From positions 434,001 to 498,000 of the forward strand of contig OZ245029.1 in assembly GCA_965223955.1 (NCBI GenBank): DNA of 64,000 nt, in the 5' to 3' direction. The DNA comes from Bin75 sp965223955 (GTDB taxonomy: Bacteria > Nitrospirota > Nitrospiria > Nitrospirales > UBA8639). Shown here in pieces: positions 52,438-61,193 of this stretch (position 1 is the first letter of the stretch; each line of letters begins with the position of its first letter). Below the pieces are notes generated by a model, which worked only from the letters and a program-made list of their open reading frames with translations, was not told where the DNA came from and ran no database searches. The position numbers and the translations under genes were made by a program.

Positions 52438-53109
52438 TTACGCCTCTTTGGGTTTATATCCCATGCGATCCAACACTTTGGTAATGCGTTTTTTCAGCGG
52501 AGCATCGGCATCGGCCAAGGCCGTGGCCAGGGGTTCCACCGCCGGCTTGCCGATTTTCCGAAGAATCTCGGTGACGGACTGACGCAAGTCATCTTCTTCC
52601 GAAACCAACAGCGGAATGACTTTAGTGACGGAGGGCGCCCCGATTTTAATCAAGGCTTCATAGGCCCGATGCCGGACGTCACCCACATCATCTTCCAAAC
52701 AGACGACGAGGTCATCCACGGCATTGGCTGCTTTGAGCTCTCCCAACATCTCAATGGCATATTTGCGATTGAGCCAGTGTGTATCTTTCAAATCCAGCAA
52801 CGCGGCATCGACTTTGACGACGTTGGGATCTTTCGCCCGAATGCGAAACTGCTTGACCAGCCGCTTTCCGTCTTCCTCGACGATACGGAGGGTCGCCCCG
52901 TCACCCGGCTTAATCTTTTGCAGATCATCAAGCGCATCCTCGGCCACGTCCAATAACACGGTTTTTCCATCATAGGCCAACAACTCGACTTCGAGCTGCC
53001 TGGCCTCTAGGTTGACGACAATGACGTTTTCGGTGACAAGATTAAAGCCGTCTTTCTTGCCACTTTTGGGACTGATTTGAACAAGAGGGCTTGGAGCTGG
53101 ATCTGCCAT
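52438..53109 (-). CDS. HEAT-repeat protein with N-terminal beta domain
   Basis: 223 residues, last gene of a four-gene HEAT operon. The N-terminal ~100 residues are predicted beta (VIVVNLEARQLEVELLAYDG, TLRIVEEDGKRLVKQFRIRA), not HEAT. The remainder has about four repeats (NRKYAIEMLGELKAA, VRHRAYEALIKIGAP, RQSVTEILRKIGKP). No signal peptide. It starts 19 nt after the previous gene. Confidence 0.8.
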   Translation of the reverse strand: MADPAPSPLVQISPKSGKKDGFNLVTENVIVVNLEARQLEVELLAYDGKTVLLDVAEDALDDLQKIKPGDGATLRIVEEDGKRLVKQFRIRAKDPNVVKVDAALLDLKDTHWLNRKYAIEMLGELKAANAVDDLVVCLEDDVGDVRHRAYEALIKIGAPSVTKVIPLLVSEEDDLRQSVTEILRKIGKPAVEPLATALADADAPLKKRITKVLDRMGYKPKEA

Positions 53110-53128
53110 ATCTACTTCTCCTTCTTTA

Positions 53129-53884
53129 TCATGACTCGGGTGTCCATCCTAAACTCGCCAATACGCCTTCGGCGGTATCGCGTACCATTTCGTTTTCATC
53201 TTCCAATAAGGCAACCATCGGCTGGATGGCGCGGGAATCGCCCAACCGGGCTAATGCTTCAGCCGCATTCCGACGAACCAGCCAGTCCTCATCCGTCAAG
53301 GCCTCCACCAAAGGAGAGAACCCCTTGGGATCTCCGATTTTTCCAAGGGCTTCGGCGGCATGGCGGCGGACAATCCAATTGGACCCTTTCAGCCCGTCGA
53401 TCAAGGCATCCGTGGCTCTGGTATCCCCGATCTTTTTCAACACGCGAGCGACGTCTTCCCGCAACATCGCATCCATTAAGCAGTCCACCAGGGCCGGCAC
53501 GGCTTCGGGGTCTCCAATCCGTTCCAAGGCCCAGACCGCGGCGGTTCGGACGCCTCCATCTTTGTCTTTTAATACGTTCGCTAAGGGGGGAACCGCCCGG
53601 GAGCTTTTCAATTTCCCGAGAGCAGACGCCGCCTGCTCTCGCACGGTCCATTCATCATCTTCCAACGCTTCAATTAAGGGATCAATCGCCGATTCCCCTA
53701 TTCGCACAATGGCACTGACCGCGGCCTCACGAATCACCAGATCATCATCCTCGAACATCTCGATCAAGCGAGGGATGGCCGAGTCGCCCATTTGCCCGAG
53801 TCCGGCTGCCGCATAATTTTGCAGACCTTCGTTTTCGTCCCGAAGGGCGGACAATAATTGTTCAATGCGCTGACTCTCAGCCAT
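53129..53884 (-). CDS. HEAT-repeat (PBS lyase-like) protein
   Basis: 251 residues built almost wholly of about eight HEAT repeats of 31 residues, each of the form 'D..VRR.AAEALGKIGD..A..PLI.AL' (e.g. NWIVRRHAAEALGKIGDPKG). No signal peptide or enzyme domain. Overlaps the upstream gene by 8 nt. Such alpha-solenoids bind other proteins; the PBS-lyase label is of fold, not activity. Confidence 0.87.
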   Translation of the reverse strand: MAESQRIEQLLSALRDENEGLQNYAAAGLGQMGDSAIPRLIEMFEDDDLVIREAAVSAIVRIGESAIDPLIEALEDDEWTVREQAASALGKLKSSRAVPPLANVLKDKDGGVRTAAVWALERIGDPEAVPALVDCLMDAMLREDVARVLKKIGDTRATDALIDGLKGSNWIVRRHAAEALGKIGDPKGFSPLVEALTDEDWLVRRNAAEALARLGDSRAIQPMVALLEDENEMVRDTAEGVLASLGWTPES

Positions 53885-54974
53885 TCACCTGCTCCTTCTC
53901 CGCCCACTGCGCTTCATCCATCTGCGCGGCGGCGGCTTCCAATTTATCGATGATGATCCCGGAGTTATACGAAACCAACCCGTCACGGTCATTTTTCATT
54001 TTCTTGAATATTTCCGCATGGGGACGCAAGGCTTCCACGTCTTTGATCTTTTCCAAGGCTTCCACTGCCAATACTCGTAACGGTTTGATGGGAATCATGT
54101 CAATCAGGAGATCAACGGGTCTGGCGTCTCCAATTAAGCCCAACCCCTTGGTCGCCAGTTCCTTGACTCCCGTATCTTTATCCCGCTTGAGTCGATCGAT
54201 CAACGGCTCCACCGCCCGGACGTCTCCGATTTTTCCCAAGACGTCCGCCGCGGCTTCACGCACCACCCAATCATCGTCTTCGAGGTATTCAATTAAAATT
54301 TCGACAGTCGGACGGCCGATCGGATGCAGTTTATGCACGGCTTCCTGCCGCGCCCCTTCGCGGAGTTCGGACTCTTCCACGTCCCGCAATTCATCCATAA
54401 TCTCGTCGATACGATCCCGAATGGCGCCGAGTTTTTTCAGGGTCTGAATCGTGATGTCACAAAGAGCGGGATCTCCCATCGCATCGACCAACGCATCGGC
54501 AGAGCGCGGATCCAGGAGATGATCGAGGATGTGAGCGGCGTTCACCCGCGCCTCCTCATCCGGGTCTTTGAGCATGGCGGTCAGGGGGCCGATAGACGTG
54601 GGAACGACTCCCAACAGTTTCGTGACGGAGGGCCGAAGCGTTTCATTCTTCAACAGTTCGACCAAGGCCGCCGCGGTCTCTTCATCCACAACGCCCGCCA
54701 TTTGTTCCAGCGAATCCACCACGGCTTCCCGGACGCCTTCCTCTTCGCCCTGCATCAGCGTCACCAGCGGCACGCCCGCCTGAGGGTCCCGGATCCGCGC
54801 CAACATTCTGGCCGCTTCAATTTTATAGGCCGGGGACCCGGTTTTCATGGCTTCGATGACCAAAGCCACGACGTTGGGCCCTCCCTTCAGGCACGCGGCC
54901 GTGGCACGCATGCGGCGCCAGTCTTCTTCATGATCAAGCTCGGATACGATGACTTCAATGGGTTCTTTCGGCAT
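53877..54974 (-). CDS. HEAT-repeat protein
   Basis: 365 residues with roughly ten HEAT repeats (KIEAARMLARIRDPQAGVPL, EARVNAAHILDHLLDPRSAD, WVVREAAADVLGKIGDVRAV) and a more divergent, charged segment about 185-215 (RIDEIMDELRDVEESELREG). Cytoplasmic by sequence. Lies 36 nt after the first HEAT gene and overlaps the next. Confidence 0.85.
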   Translation of the reverse strand: MPKEPIEVIVSELDHEEDWRRMRATAACLKGGPNVVALVIEAMKTGSPAYKIEAARMLARIRDPQAGVPLVTLMQGEEEGVREAVVDSLEQMAGVVDEETAAALVELLKNETLRPSVTKLLGVVPTSIGPLTAMLKDPDEEARVNAAHILDHLLDPRSADALVDAMGDPALCDITIQTLKKLGAIRDRIDEIMDELRDVEESELREGARQEAVHKLHPIGRPTVEILIEYLEDDDWVVREAAADVLGKIGDVRAVEPLIDRLKRDKDTGVKELATKGLGLIGDARPVDLLIDMIPIKPLRVLAVEALEKIKDVEALRPHAEIFKKMKNDRDGLVSYNSGIIIDKLEAAAAQMDEAQWAEKEQVNG

Positions 54975-55010
54975 GGCGGCGTGGTCTCACCCCTTCGTTC
55001 GCAGTTGGTG

Positions 55011-56108
55011 CTATAACCGCACCCGTTTGGGGTTCCATCCCAATTGGGTCAAGGTTTCCTTGATGTGGTAGCGAATGTTTTCATCCTGTTCACGTTTCAG
55101 CTGGCTCACCAAGGGTGCGATAGCCTTCTGTCCGAACTGGACCAGGGCTTCACTCGCTTCGTTCCGTATCAAGGTGCTTTGCAGCGCCGTCATCAAAAGA
55201 GGAATGGCCTCGTCGTCATGGATACGCGCAAGAGCCCGAATGGCCTCTTCCACGCTGGCCAGATCCTGTTCATACCGATTATCCTCACAGGCCGGAGTTC
55301 GGTCTTCATAGTCGCTCGTCTTCAACTCGCCAATCAGTCGAAACAACAACGGGAGCACCCGTCGATCGCCGATTCTCCCGAGGGCTTCGATGACGTGAAC
55401 CTGAAGACGAGGCTCCTTAACGACCCCCAGGAGGGCATCGACTACGGCACCGTCGCCGATATGTCCGAGTGCCCGGGCGGCCTCCTGGCGCACGGCCGTA
55501 TCGGGATCGTGCTGTAAAAGACCCACCAGTGGCTCGACGGCCGTTGAGGATTTCAGGACACACAACGCTTCCGTGGCTCGAAGGCGTACCCGCCAATCCT
55601 GATCTTCCAGCGTTTTCACCAAAGGCTCAACCGCCGACTCACCAATGGACCCCAGAGCCGCAACGGCTTCATCGCGCACCGCCGGCACCTTATCCTGGAG
55701 AAGCAGCACCAGGGTCTCAACCGACCGTGGGTTCCCGAGTCGCCCCACGGCACGGGCGGCATGCATTCGGACGACCCAATCCTGGCTCAGGAGAGCGGCA
55801 TGCAAGGGTTCGAGTACCCGTTCATCGGCAATCGTCGACAAAATGGACGCCGCAGCCTCCTGCACGGACAAATCCGGATCCTGCAGACAGTAACTCAAGT
55901 CCACGACAGCCGGGCCTCCAATAGCCGTCAACGCATTGGTGGCAGCCGTTTTCACGGCTCGATCGGAATCTCGTAAGGCCTCAATCAAAGGACACACTCC
56001 TCTGGGGTCCAGGGATTCGCCAAGGGCAAGGGCCGCATCTTCACGAATGCCCCAATCCTCATCCTTTAAGGCAGCAATGTGCTCCGCCACACTATCGGCC
56101 ATGGTCAC
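55011..56108 (-). CDS. HEAT-repeat protein, first gene of the operon
   Basis: 365 residues with about eleven HEAT repeats (WGIREDAALALGESLDPRGV, WVVRMHAARAVGRLGNPRSV, VRDEAVAALGSIGESAVEPL, WRVRLRATEALCVLKSS). Its size matches the next gene's product, suggesting duplication. A less regular insert with Cys and Tyr/Asp lies at about 265-290 (YEDRTPACEDNRYEQD). No other domain is present to indicate a pathway. Confidence 0.85.
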   Translation of the reverse strand: MTMADSVAEHIAALKDEDWGIREDAALALGESLDPRGVCPLIEALRDSDRAVKTAATNALTAIGGPAVVDLSYCLQDPDLSVQEAAASILSTIADERVLEPLHAALLSQDWVVRMHAARAVGRLGNPRSVETLVLLLQDKVPAVRDEAVAALGSIGESAVEPLVKTLEDQDWRVRLRATEALCVLKSSTAVEPLVGLLQHDPDTAVRQEAARALGHIGDGAVVDALLGVVKEPRLQVHVIEALGRIGDRRVLPLLFRLIGELKTSDYEDRTPACEDNRYEQDLASVEEAIRALARIHDDEAIPLLMTALQSTLIRNEASEALVQFGQKAIAPLVSQLKREQDENIRYHIKETLTQLGWNPKRVRL

Positions 56109-56305
56109 ACCTGTTTAGTGAGCACCCCTTCCACGCCTCGTGAACATTGGGGTCGCTTTCCCTTTGCCGATATGGGGAAAACCTGAAGAAACATCGTTCT
56201 GCCAACTTAGCACAGCGATTTTGGGAGGGTCAATGAAATCACTGATGCCGGGATGGGGACGACAACCGGCGCCATTATTGTTGGATGAATGCGCTGCACC
56301 GCGAA

Positions 56306-57196
56306 TTACGAGGGCGAGATGCCGCGCAGGCGTTCGCTGCGTCGGCGCAATAATTCGAGGGTGGTCAATAACACGATCGACAGCAGCACGAGAATCGTGG
56401 CCGCGGCAAGAATCGTCGGGCTGATTTCCTCACGGATCCCGGACCACATCTGCCGCGGCAGGGTATGTTGAGCGGGTCCACCGATGAACAGGATAAGCAC
56501 GATCTCGTCGAATGAGGTGATAAACGCAAATAAGGCTCCGGAGATGACCCCTGGGGCAATCAGGGGCATCTGGATCTTGAAAAAGTTGTAGGTGGGGGTT
56601 CCTCCGAGATTGGCCGCTGCCTTCATCAGGGTATTGTCGAACCCGACCAACGTCGAGGTCACGGTAATCACGACGAACGGAAGCCCCAAAATCGTGTGTG
56701 CCAATACGATTCCGGGCAACGTCGCGACCAGATTGATTTTGGCGAAGAAAAAGAACATGCCCGATGCCGTGATGATTAACGGCACGATAAGCGGTGAGAT
56801 CATCAGCCCCATAATGGCTCGACGAAAGGGCACGTGGTCCCGACTCAAGCCCAAAGCCGCGAGCGTTCCGAGGGTGGTGGCAAGTACCGTAGACACGATG
56901 GCGATAATGAAACTGTTGAAGGTGCCTACCTTCCATTTGTCCGTACATGAGGTCCACAGCGAAGCCCCCTCTGCGTCGCACATTCCGAACAGGGACTTGT
57001 ACCAGAGCGTGGAGTAACCGTTTGGGTCCAGCGTCAGCATCTCCGGGGTAAAGTGCAAAAACGGCGCCGAGTTGAATGACAGCGGGATCACAACGATCAG
57101 CGGTGAAACCAGAAAAAACAACACCAACGTACAGACCGTCAAATAGAGGTAGTGCCAGATTCGCTGTCCGGGAGTGGCGTACGGCGGAAGTACCAT
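56306..57196 (-). CDS. potC: ABC transporter permease, PotC-like
   Basis: Second inner-membrane subunit of a polyamine-type importer. 296 residues with six helices and the EAA loop in KAAANLGGTPTYNFFKIQMP then LIAPGVISG. It begins 3 nt after the preceding permease gene. The substrate class (polyamine or similar cation/amino compound) is by family only. Confidence 0.88.
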   Translation of the reverse strand: MVLPPYATPGQRIWHYLYLTVCTLVLFFLVSPLIVVIPLSFNSAPFLHFTPEMLTLDPNGYSTLWYKSLFGMCDAEGASLWTSCTDKWKVGTFNSFIIAIVSTVLATTLGTLAALGLSRDHVPFRRAIMGLMISPLIVPLIITASGMFFFFAKINLVATLPGIVLAHTILGLPFVVITVTSTLVGFDNTLMKAAANLGGTPTYNFFKIQMPLIAPGVISGALFAFITSFDEIVLILFIGGPAQHTLPRQMWSGIREEISPTILAAATILVLLSIVLLTTLELLRRRSERLRGISPS

Positions 57197-57199
57197 GTG

Positions 57200-58462
57200 T
57201 CAACCCATTTTCATGTTATCGACGCCGACCAGTTTGTCGTAGACCCAATACAGGGTGAGGATCGCGACCAACAGGATCGTCCCCATGGCCGAAGCCAGAC
57301 CCCAGTTCAACGAGTTCTGCATGTGATGGGCGATGAGGTTGCCGATCAATCGCCCGTCTTTGCCGCCGACGAGTTCGGGTGTGATGTAGTACCCGATGGC
57401 CACAATAAACACCAGAATACAGCCCGCCCCGACGCCGGGAATCGTTTGCGGCATGTAGACCTTGATAAAAGCCAAAGCCGGCGTCGCGCCGAGATTCTGA
57501 GCCGCCTTCATATAGCTCGGTGGAATGGTTTTCATCACACTGTAAATCGGCAGAATCATGAACGGCAGGAGAATCTGAGTCATGACGATGACCGTGCCGG
57601 TGAAGTTGTACATCATCGGCAACCGGTTCTCGTCGTGGAGAATGCCTAGAGATACCAGCGAATCATTGACGACGCCGTTCTGTTGCAGCATGACCATCCA
57701 AGCCACAATGCGCACAAGCAGCGACGTCCAGAACGGCATCAGGACGCAGATCATCAACAGGTTGGAGAGCCGAAGCGGCAGGGTCGCCAACAGGTGGGCC
57801 ACCGGATAGGCCAGGATCAGGCAGCCGATGGTGACGATCATGCTCACCAGGAACGTGCGCCCCCAAAGCATCTGGTAAATCCTGCTGTGTTTGTTGACCT
57901 TCATGATGTCCTTGTTTCCATCATATTTGAGATCGACGGCCTTCAGGTAATATCCCAAGGTCACAGGGTCTTTTATCGCCCCGAGCGATCGCCAGAACTC
58001 GATATCACCCCATCGCTTGTCGAGTTGCAGCATCGCCGGCTTGTACGGCGGCCCGTCGATGCGTTTCAACCCGCGCGTCGTAATCTTGAGCAGGCTGCGC
58101 CATCCTGATTTTTCGTAATTCATGCGGGTACTGAGCTTGCTGAGGTCAAGCTTGTCCGCCGCCTTCATGTCGAGATACATGGCCTCGAACATGGACTCAT
58201 CCGGTTCGGAGGTCTTATCCCAGCGCTCAAACGCCGCCAGGGTCTTCGGCAACACCTTGTTGCTCAAGCCATCGTCGATGCTGCGCGTCAACAAACTGCC
58301 GATTGGAATGACAAACAGGATAATCAGAAACAACAGGGGCGGAAAGATCAGCCCGAGGGCGCGGATTTTGCTGAGCCTCAGGGACCGCTCCAGGCTGGTT
58401 TTCAGAGGCGTCCCATCGGCTGTCAGGAGAAGACCGCCGGGTTTGGCTGGAGATGTGGGCAT
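57200..58462 (-). CDS. potB: ABC transporter permease, PotB-like
   Basis: 420 residues from ATG 58462 (MPTSPAKPGG); the frame is open to 58534, but those codons overlap the gap after the binding-protein gene and look non-coding. It has the EAA motif MKAAQNLGATPALAFIKVYM and PQTIPGVGAG. An extra ~130-residue periplasmic segment (about 65-190) between helices 1 and 2 makes it longer than E. coli PotB (about 275). Confidence 0.87.
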   Translation of the reverse strand: MPTSPAKPGGLLLTADGTPLKTSLERSLRLSKIRALGLIFPPLLFLIILFVIPIGSLLTRSIDDGLSNKVLPKTLAAFERWDKTSEPDESMFEAMYLDMKAADKLDLSKLSTRMNYEKSGWRSLLKITTRGLKRIDGPPYKPAMLQLDKRWGDIEFWRSLGAIKDPVTLGYYLKAVDLKYDGNKDIMKVNKHSRIYQMLWGRTFLVSMIVTIGCLILAYPVAHLLATLPLRLSNLLMICVLMPFWTSLLVRIVAWMVMLQQNGVVNDSLVSLGILHDENRLPMMYNFTGTVIVMTQILLPFMILPIYSVMKTIPPSYMKAAQNLGATPALAFIKVYMPQTIPGVGAGCILVFIVAIGYYITPELVGGKDGRLIGNLIAHHMQNSLNWGLASAMGTILLVAILTLYWVYDKLVGVDNMKMG

Positions 58463-58551
58463 CGTCGAAAAATTCTCGAGTAACGGAGAAGGGAGGACGC
58501 GGGGCTGGTCCGAAAACCAGCCCCGACGTCTCAACCGTTCAGGTTATCGGA

Positions 58552-59637
58552 TTATTGGCTCATCCACGAGGTATAGCGCTCGGAGATCTCTCCACCGTAG
58601 TCGGCCCACCAGGCCGGATCAGCGAAAACAGAGCGCGCCAGCACCGCGTCCCGAGTCGGCATGTACGGCATGATATTCACGCCGCTGTGATGCCATGGCT
58701 CATTGGCCTTGATAATAGCCAGAGCGGACTTGCGCATCGGGCCATAGTTGATCCACTTGGCTTGGGCGGCCTGCTGTTGGGGAGCAGATGCATGGACCAG
58801 GAACTTCTTTGCCGCTTCGGCATTCGGGGACCCCTTCACCACCACCCACCATTCTTCTTCTACCACCTGTCCATCCCAGATCAGCACCAACTTCTCGCCT
58901 TCGTTCAGGACCGCGGCCCCGACGCGGCCGTTGTAGGCCAGGGCCATCGACGCTTCGCCGCTCTTGACGAGGTCAATGGGCTTCGAGCCGGCCGACCAGA
59001 ACACGGCGTGATCCTTGATCTGATCCAGTTTGGCGAACGCACGATCAATGCCCTTGCCCGTGCGCATGACCTCGTATATCCGGTCAATGGGAACGCCATC
59101 CGCCAACAGTGCCATTTCGATCAACGCATTAGGCCAGGTATGAATGCCGCGCTTGCCCGGAAACTTCTCAACGTCGAAAAAATCCGCAATGGTCGACGGT
59201 TGCTCGCCCTTGAACGTACCTTCCTCATAGAACGCGAGGTACGACCAGAAGATATTCGGCGCCACGCAGTTGTTCGGCACTTTGTTCATGGTGTCTTCAT
59301 CCATCGGCGTTCCGTCCGGGGCGGGAACGAACATGCTGCGATCAAGCGGCTCGAATAAGCCTTCATCGCAACCCGTGCGGACCTGGTCGGGCAGCACGTC
59401 GACGACATCCCACAGCACGGTGCCGGATTCAACTTGTGTGCGGATCTCGCCGAGACCACCGTTGTAGTTGATCCAGTTGATCTTCTCTCCCTTCCAGGAG
59501 TCGCCGTAGGCCTTCTGTTGCGACACGGCATAGGCTCCTCCCCACGTCACCACGTTGATCTCGGCCTGGGCGGCTCCGATCATTCCCACTGCAACAACGG
59601 TGGACAACAAAGTTGTCATCAAATAGTTACGCGTCAT
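58552..59637 (-). CDS. Periplasmic polyamine-type substrate-binding protein (PotD-like)
   Basis: 361 residues with a signal peptide (1-25, ending GAAQA) and the type II binding fold seen in PotD/PotF: EINVVTWGGAYAVSQQKAYG, WDVVDVLPDQVRTGCDEG, FWSYLAFYEEGTFKGEQP. The mature start and the Trp/Asp-rich pocket fit a cationic ligand. It lies between the ATPase and permease genes. Confidence 0.87.
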   Translation of the reverse strand: MTRNYLMTTLLSTVVAVGMIGAAQAEINVVTWGGAYAVSQQKAYGDSWKGEKINWINYNGGLGEIRTQVESGTVLWDVVDVLPDQVRTGCDEGLFEPLDRSMFVPAPDGTPMDEDTMNKVPNNCVAPNIFWSYLAFYEEGTFKGEQPSTIADFFDVEKFPGKRGIHTWPNALIEMALLADGVPIDRIYEVMRTGKGIDRAFAKLDQIKDHAVFWSAGSKPIDLVKSGEASMALAYNGRVGAAVLNEGEKLVLIWDGQVVEEEWWVVVKGSPNAEAAKKFLVHASAPQQQAAQAKWINYGPMRKSALAIIKANEPWHHSGVNIMPYMPTRDAVLARSVFADPAWWADYGGEISERYTSWMSQ

Positions 59638-59702
59638 TTTTCCTCCTTAGATCTCCGGTTCCTCCAGAGAGGTTCGCCAAATGTCTGGCCTTTGCACGTG
59701 GT

Positions 59703-60815
59703 CTATGAATGAGGAGTCGGGCACGGCCACACATCCAATGCCCGACAATCTTCCGCCTTCCATCCGATGTTCACTTCATCTCCCTCCGAGATAGCGGCGT
59801 GGACGGCGGAATTCGGAATCTTTACGATAAAATCATCCGTTCCGCATACCGAAAATCTCGTACGGATATGATCGCCCAGATAGATCAACTCTTCGGTCTT
59901 CGCCAGGAACACGTTCGGAAGGCTGTGCGGCTCAGGATCGACGACCACGCGCTCCGGTCGCAGCGACAACGTGGACGGCGAACCAACTCCTTCCACCTTG
60001 ACCTTTTTCGCCTCGACGATATGGCCGTTGTTGACGCCCACCTTGACGGTATCGCCGTTGTCCTCGACCACAGTGCCGATCAGCTGATTGTTCTCGCCGA
60101 TGAAGTTGGCGACGAATGCATTCTCGGGCTGTTCGTACACCACGTCCGGCGCGGCGCATTGCTGAATGATGCCGTCGTCGAACACTGCGATACGGTCGGA
60201 CAAGGTCAAGGCTATACTCTGATCGTGGGTCACGTACACCACCGTGACCCCGAGATTCTCGTGAATGGACTTGATTTCATATTGCATCTGCTCGCGCAGA
60301 TTCTTGTCAAGTGCCCCCAAGGGTTCGTCCATCAACACCAGATCGGGATCGAAGATCAGCGATCGTGCCACCGCCACGCGCTGTTGCTGGCCACCGGAGA
60401 GCTGCGCCGGTTGCCGGTCGCCGTACCCGCCCAATTGAACCATATCCAGCGCCCGCTTTACCTTCTGCGTCTTTTCCGACTTGCTCATGCCGCGCACGTC
60501 AAGGGGGAAGGCGAGATTCTCTGCAACGGTCATATGGGGGAACAACGCGTAGTTCTGGAACACCATGCCGATGCCGCGTTTGTGCGGCGGCACCAGATTA
60601 ATCGGCTGATCCTGCAGATAAATCTCCCCGTGGGTGGCGGGCTCGAACCCGGCCAGCATCATCAGACACGTGGTTTTACCGGAACCGGACGGTCCGAGAA
60701 TGGTCAGAAACTCGTTCTTTTCGACGTTCAGATTGAGGTTCTTTATAACGAGGGTCTCCCCATCGTAGCTTTTTTGGATATTGACGAAGCGAACCAGGTA
60801 ATCGTCGCCGTTCAT
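59703..60815 (-). CDS. potA: ABC transporter ATPase, PotA-like
   Basis: 370 residues. Walker A GPSGSGKTTCLMMLAG, Q-loop MVFQNYALFPHMTVAENLA, signature LSGGQQQRVAVARSL, Walker B LVLMDEPLGALD, switch VTHDQSIAL; a C-terminal TOBE domain (about 285-365, SLRPERVVVDPE). First gene of the operon. The upstream gap contains a 13-bp hairpin shared with the divergent porin gene. Confidence 0.92.
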   Translation of the reverse strand: MNGDDYLVRFVNIQKSYDGETLVIKNLNLNVEKNEFLTILGPSGSGKTTCLMMLAGFEPATHGEIYLQDQPINLVPPHKRGIGMVFQNYALFPHMTVAENLAFPLDVRGMSKSEKTQKVKRALDMVQLGGYGDRQPAQLSGGQQQRVAVARSLIFDPDLVLMDEPLGALDKNLREQMQYEIKSIHENLGVTVVYVTHDQSIALTLSDRIAVFDDGIIQQCAAPDVVYEQPENAFVANFIGENNQLIGTVVEDNGDTVKVGVNNGHIVEAKKVKVEGVGSPSTLSLRPERVVVDPEPHSLPNVFLAKTEELIYLGDHIRTRFSVCGTDDFIVKIPNSAVHAAISEGDEVNIGWKAEDCRALDVWPCPTPHS

Positions 60816-60989
60816 ACTTCCTCACGCCTCAGGTGTTCCGCACCGGCCTCTTGGCCAGTAGAGTAAGAGAACGAGTTTATCTCTATTGTGTCCCACATGT
60901 AAATGCCACAAGCCCGAGCTCGTGTCAATCTCCCCTTGATTCTCGGATTTAAGGAAAGAGGCCCAAAGGAGCACGGAGGGGTTGAGGAA

Positions 60990-61026
60990 CCTTTGGCACT
61001 GCCCCAACCGGGAGCAGTGCCAAAGG
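60990..61026. promoter_or_regulatory. Perfect 13-bp inverted repeat in the potA/porin divergent gap
   Basis: CCTTTGGCACTGC (60990-61002) and GCAGTGCCAAAGG (61014-61026) are exact complements around an 11-nt loop. It lies 175 nt upstream of potA and 168 nt upstream of the porin. It could be an operator or an RNA hairpin in a leader. The remaining gap (60816-61193) holds no gene. Confidence 0.55.
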
Positions 61027-61193
61027 TGAGGTCCCCATAAGTATTCTATGGATTTTTGTCCCCGATTGAAATATAGTAAGTACTGCATAACTTTTATAAT
61101 AAGCAAAGCTTAACTTGGATGGGTATGGCTGCACTCAATGCGATACCACTCTATACATCAACCCGCCATGGATTTCGGAATCGTGAGGTCCTC

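Noticed and set aside
59709..60866. 385-codon plus-strand frame opposite potA
   Set aside because: Exact antisense of a clear ABC ATPase; no motifs of its own.
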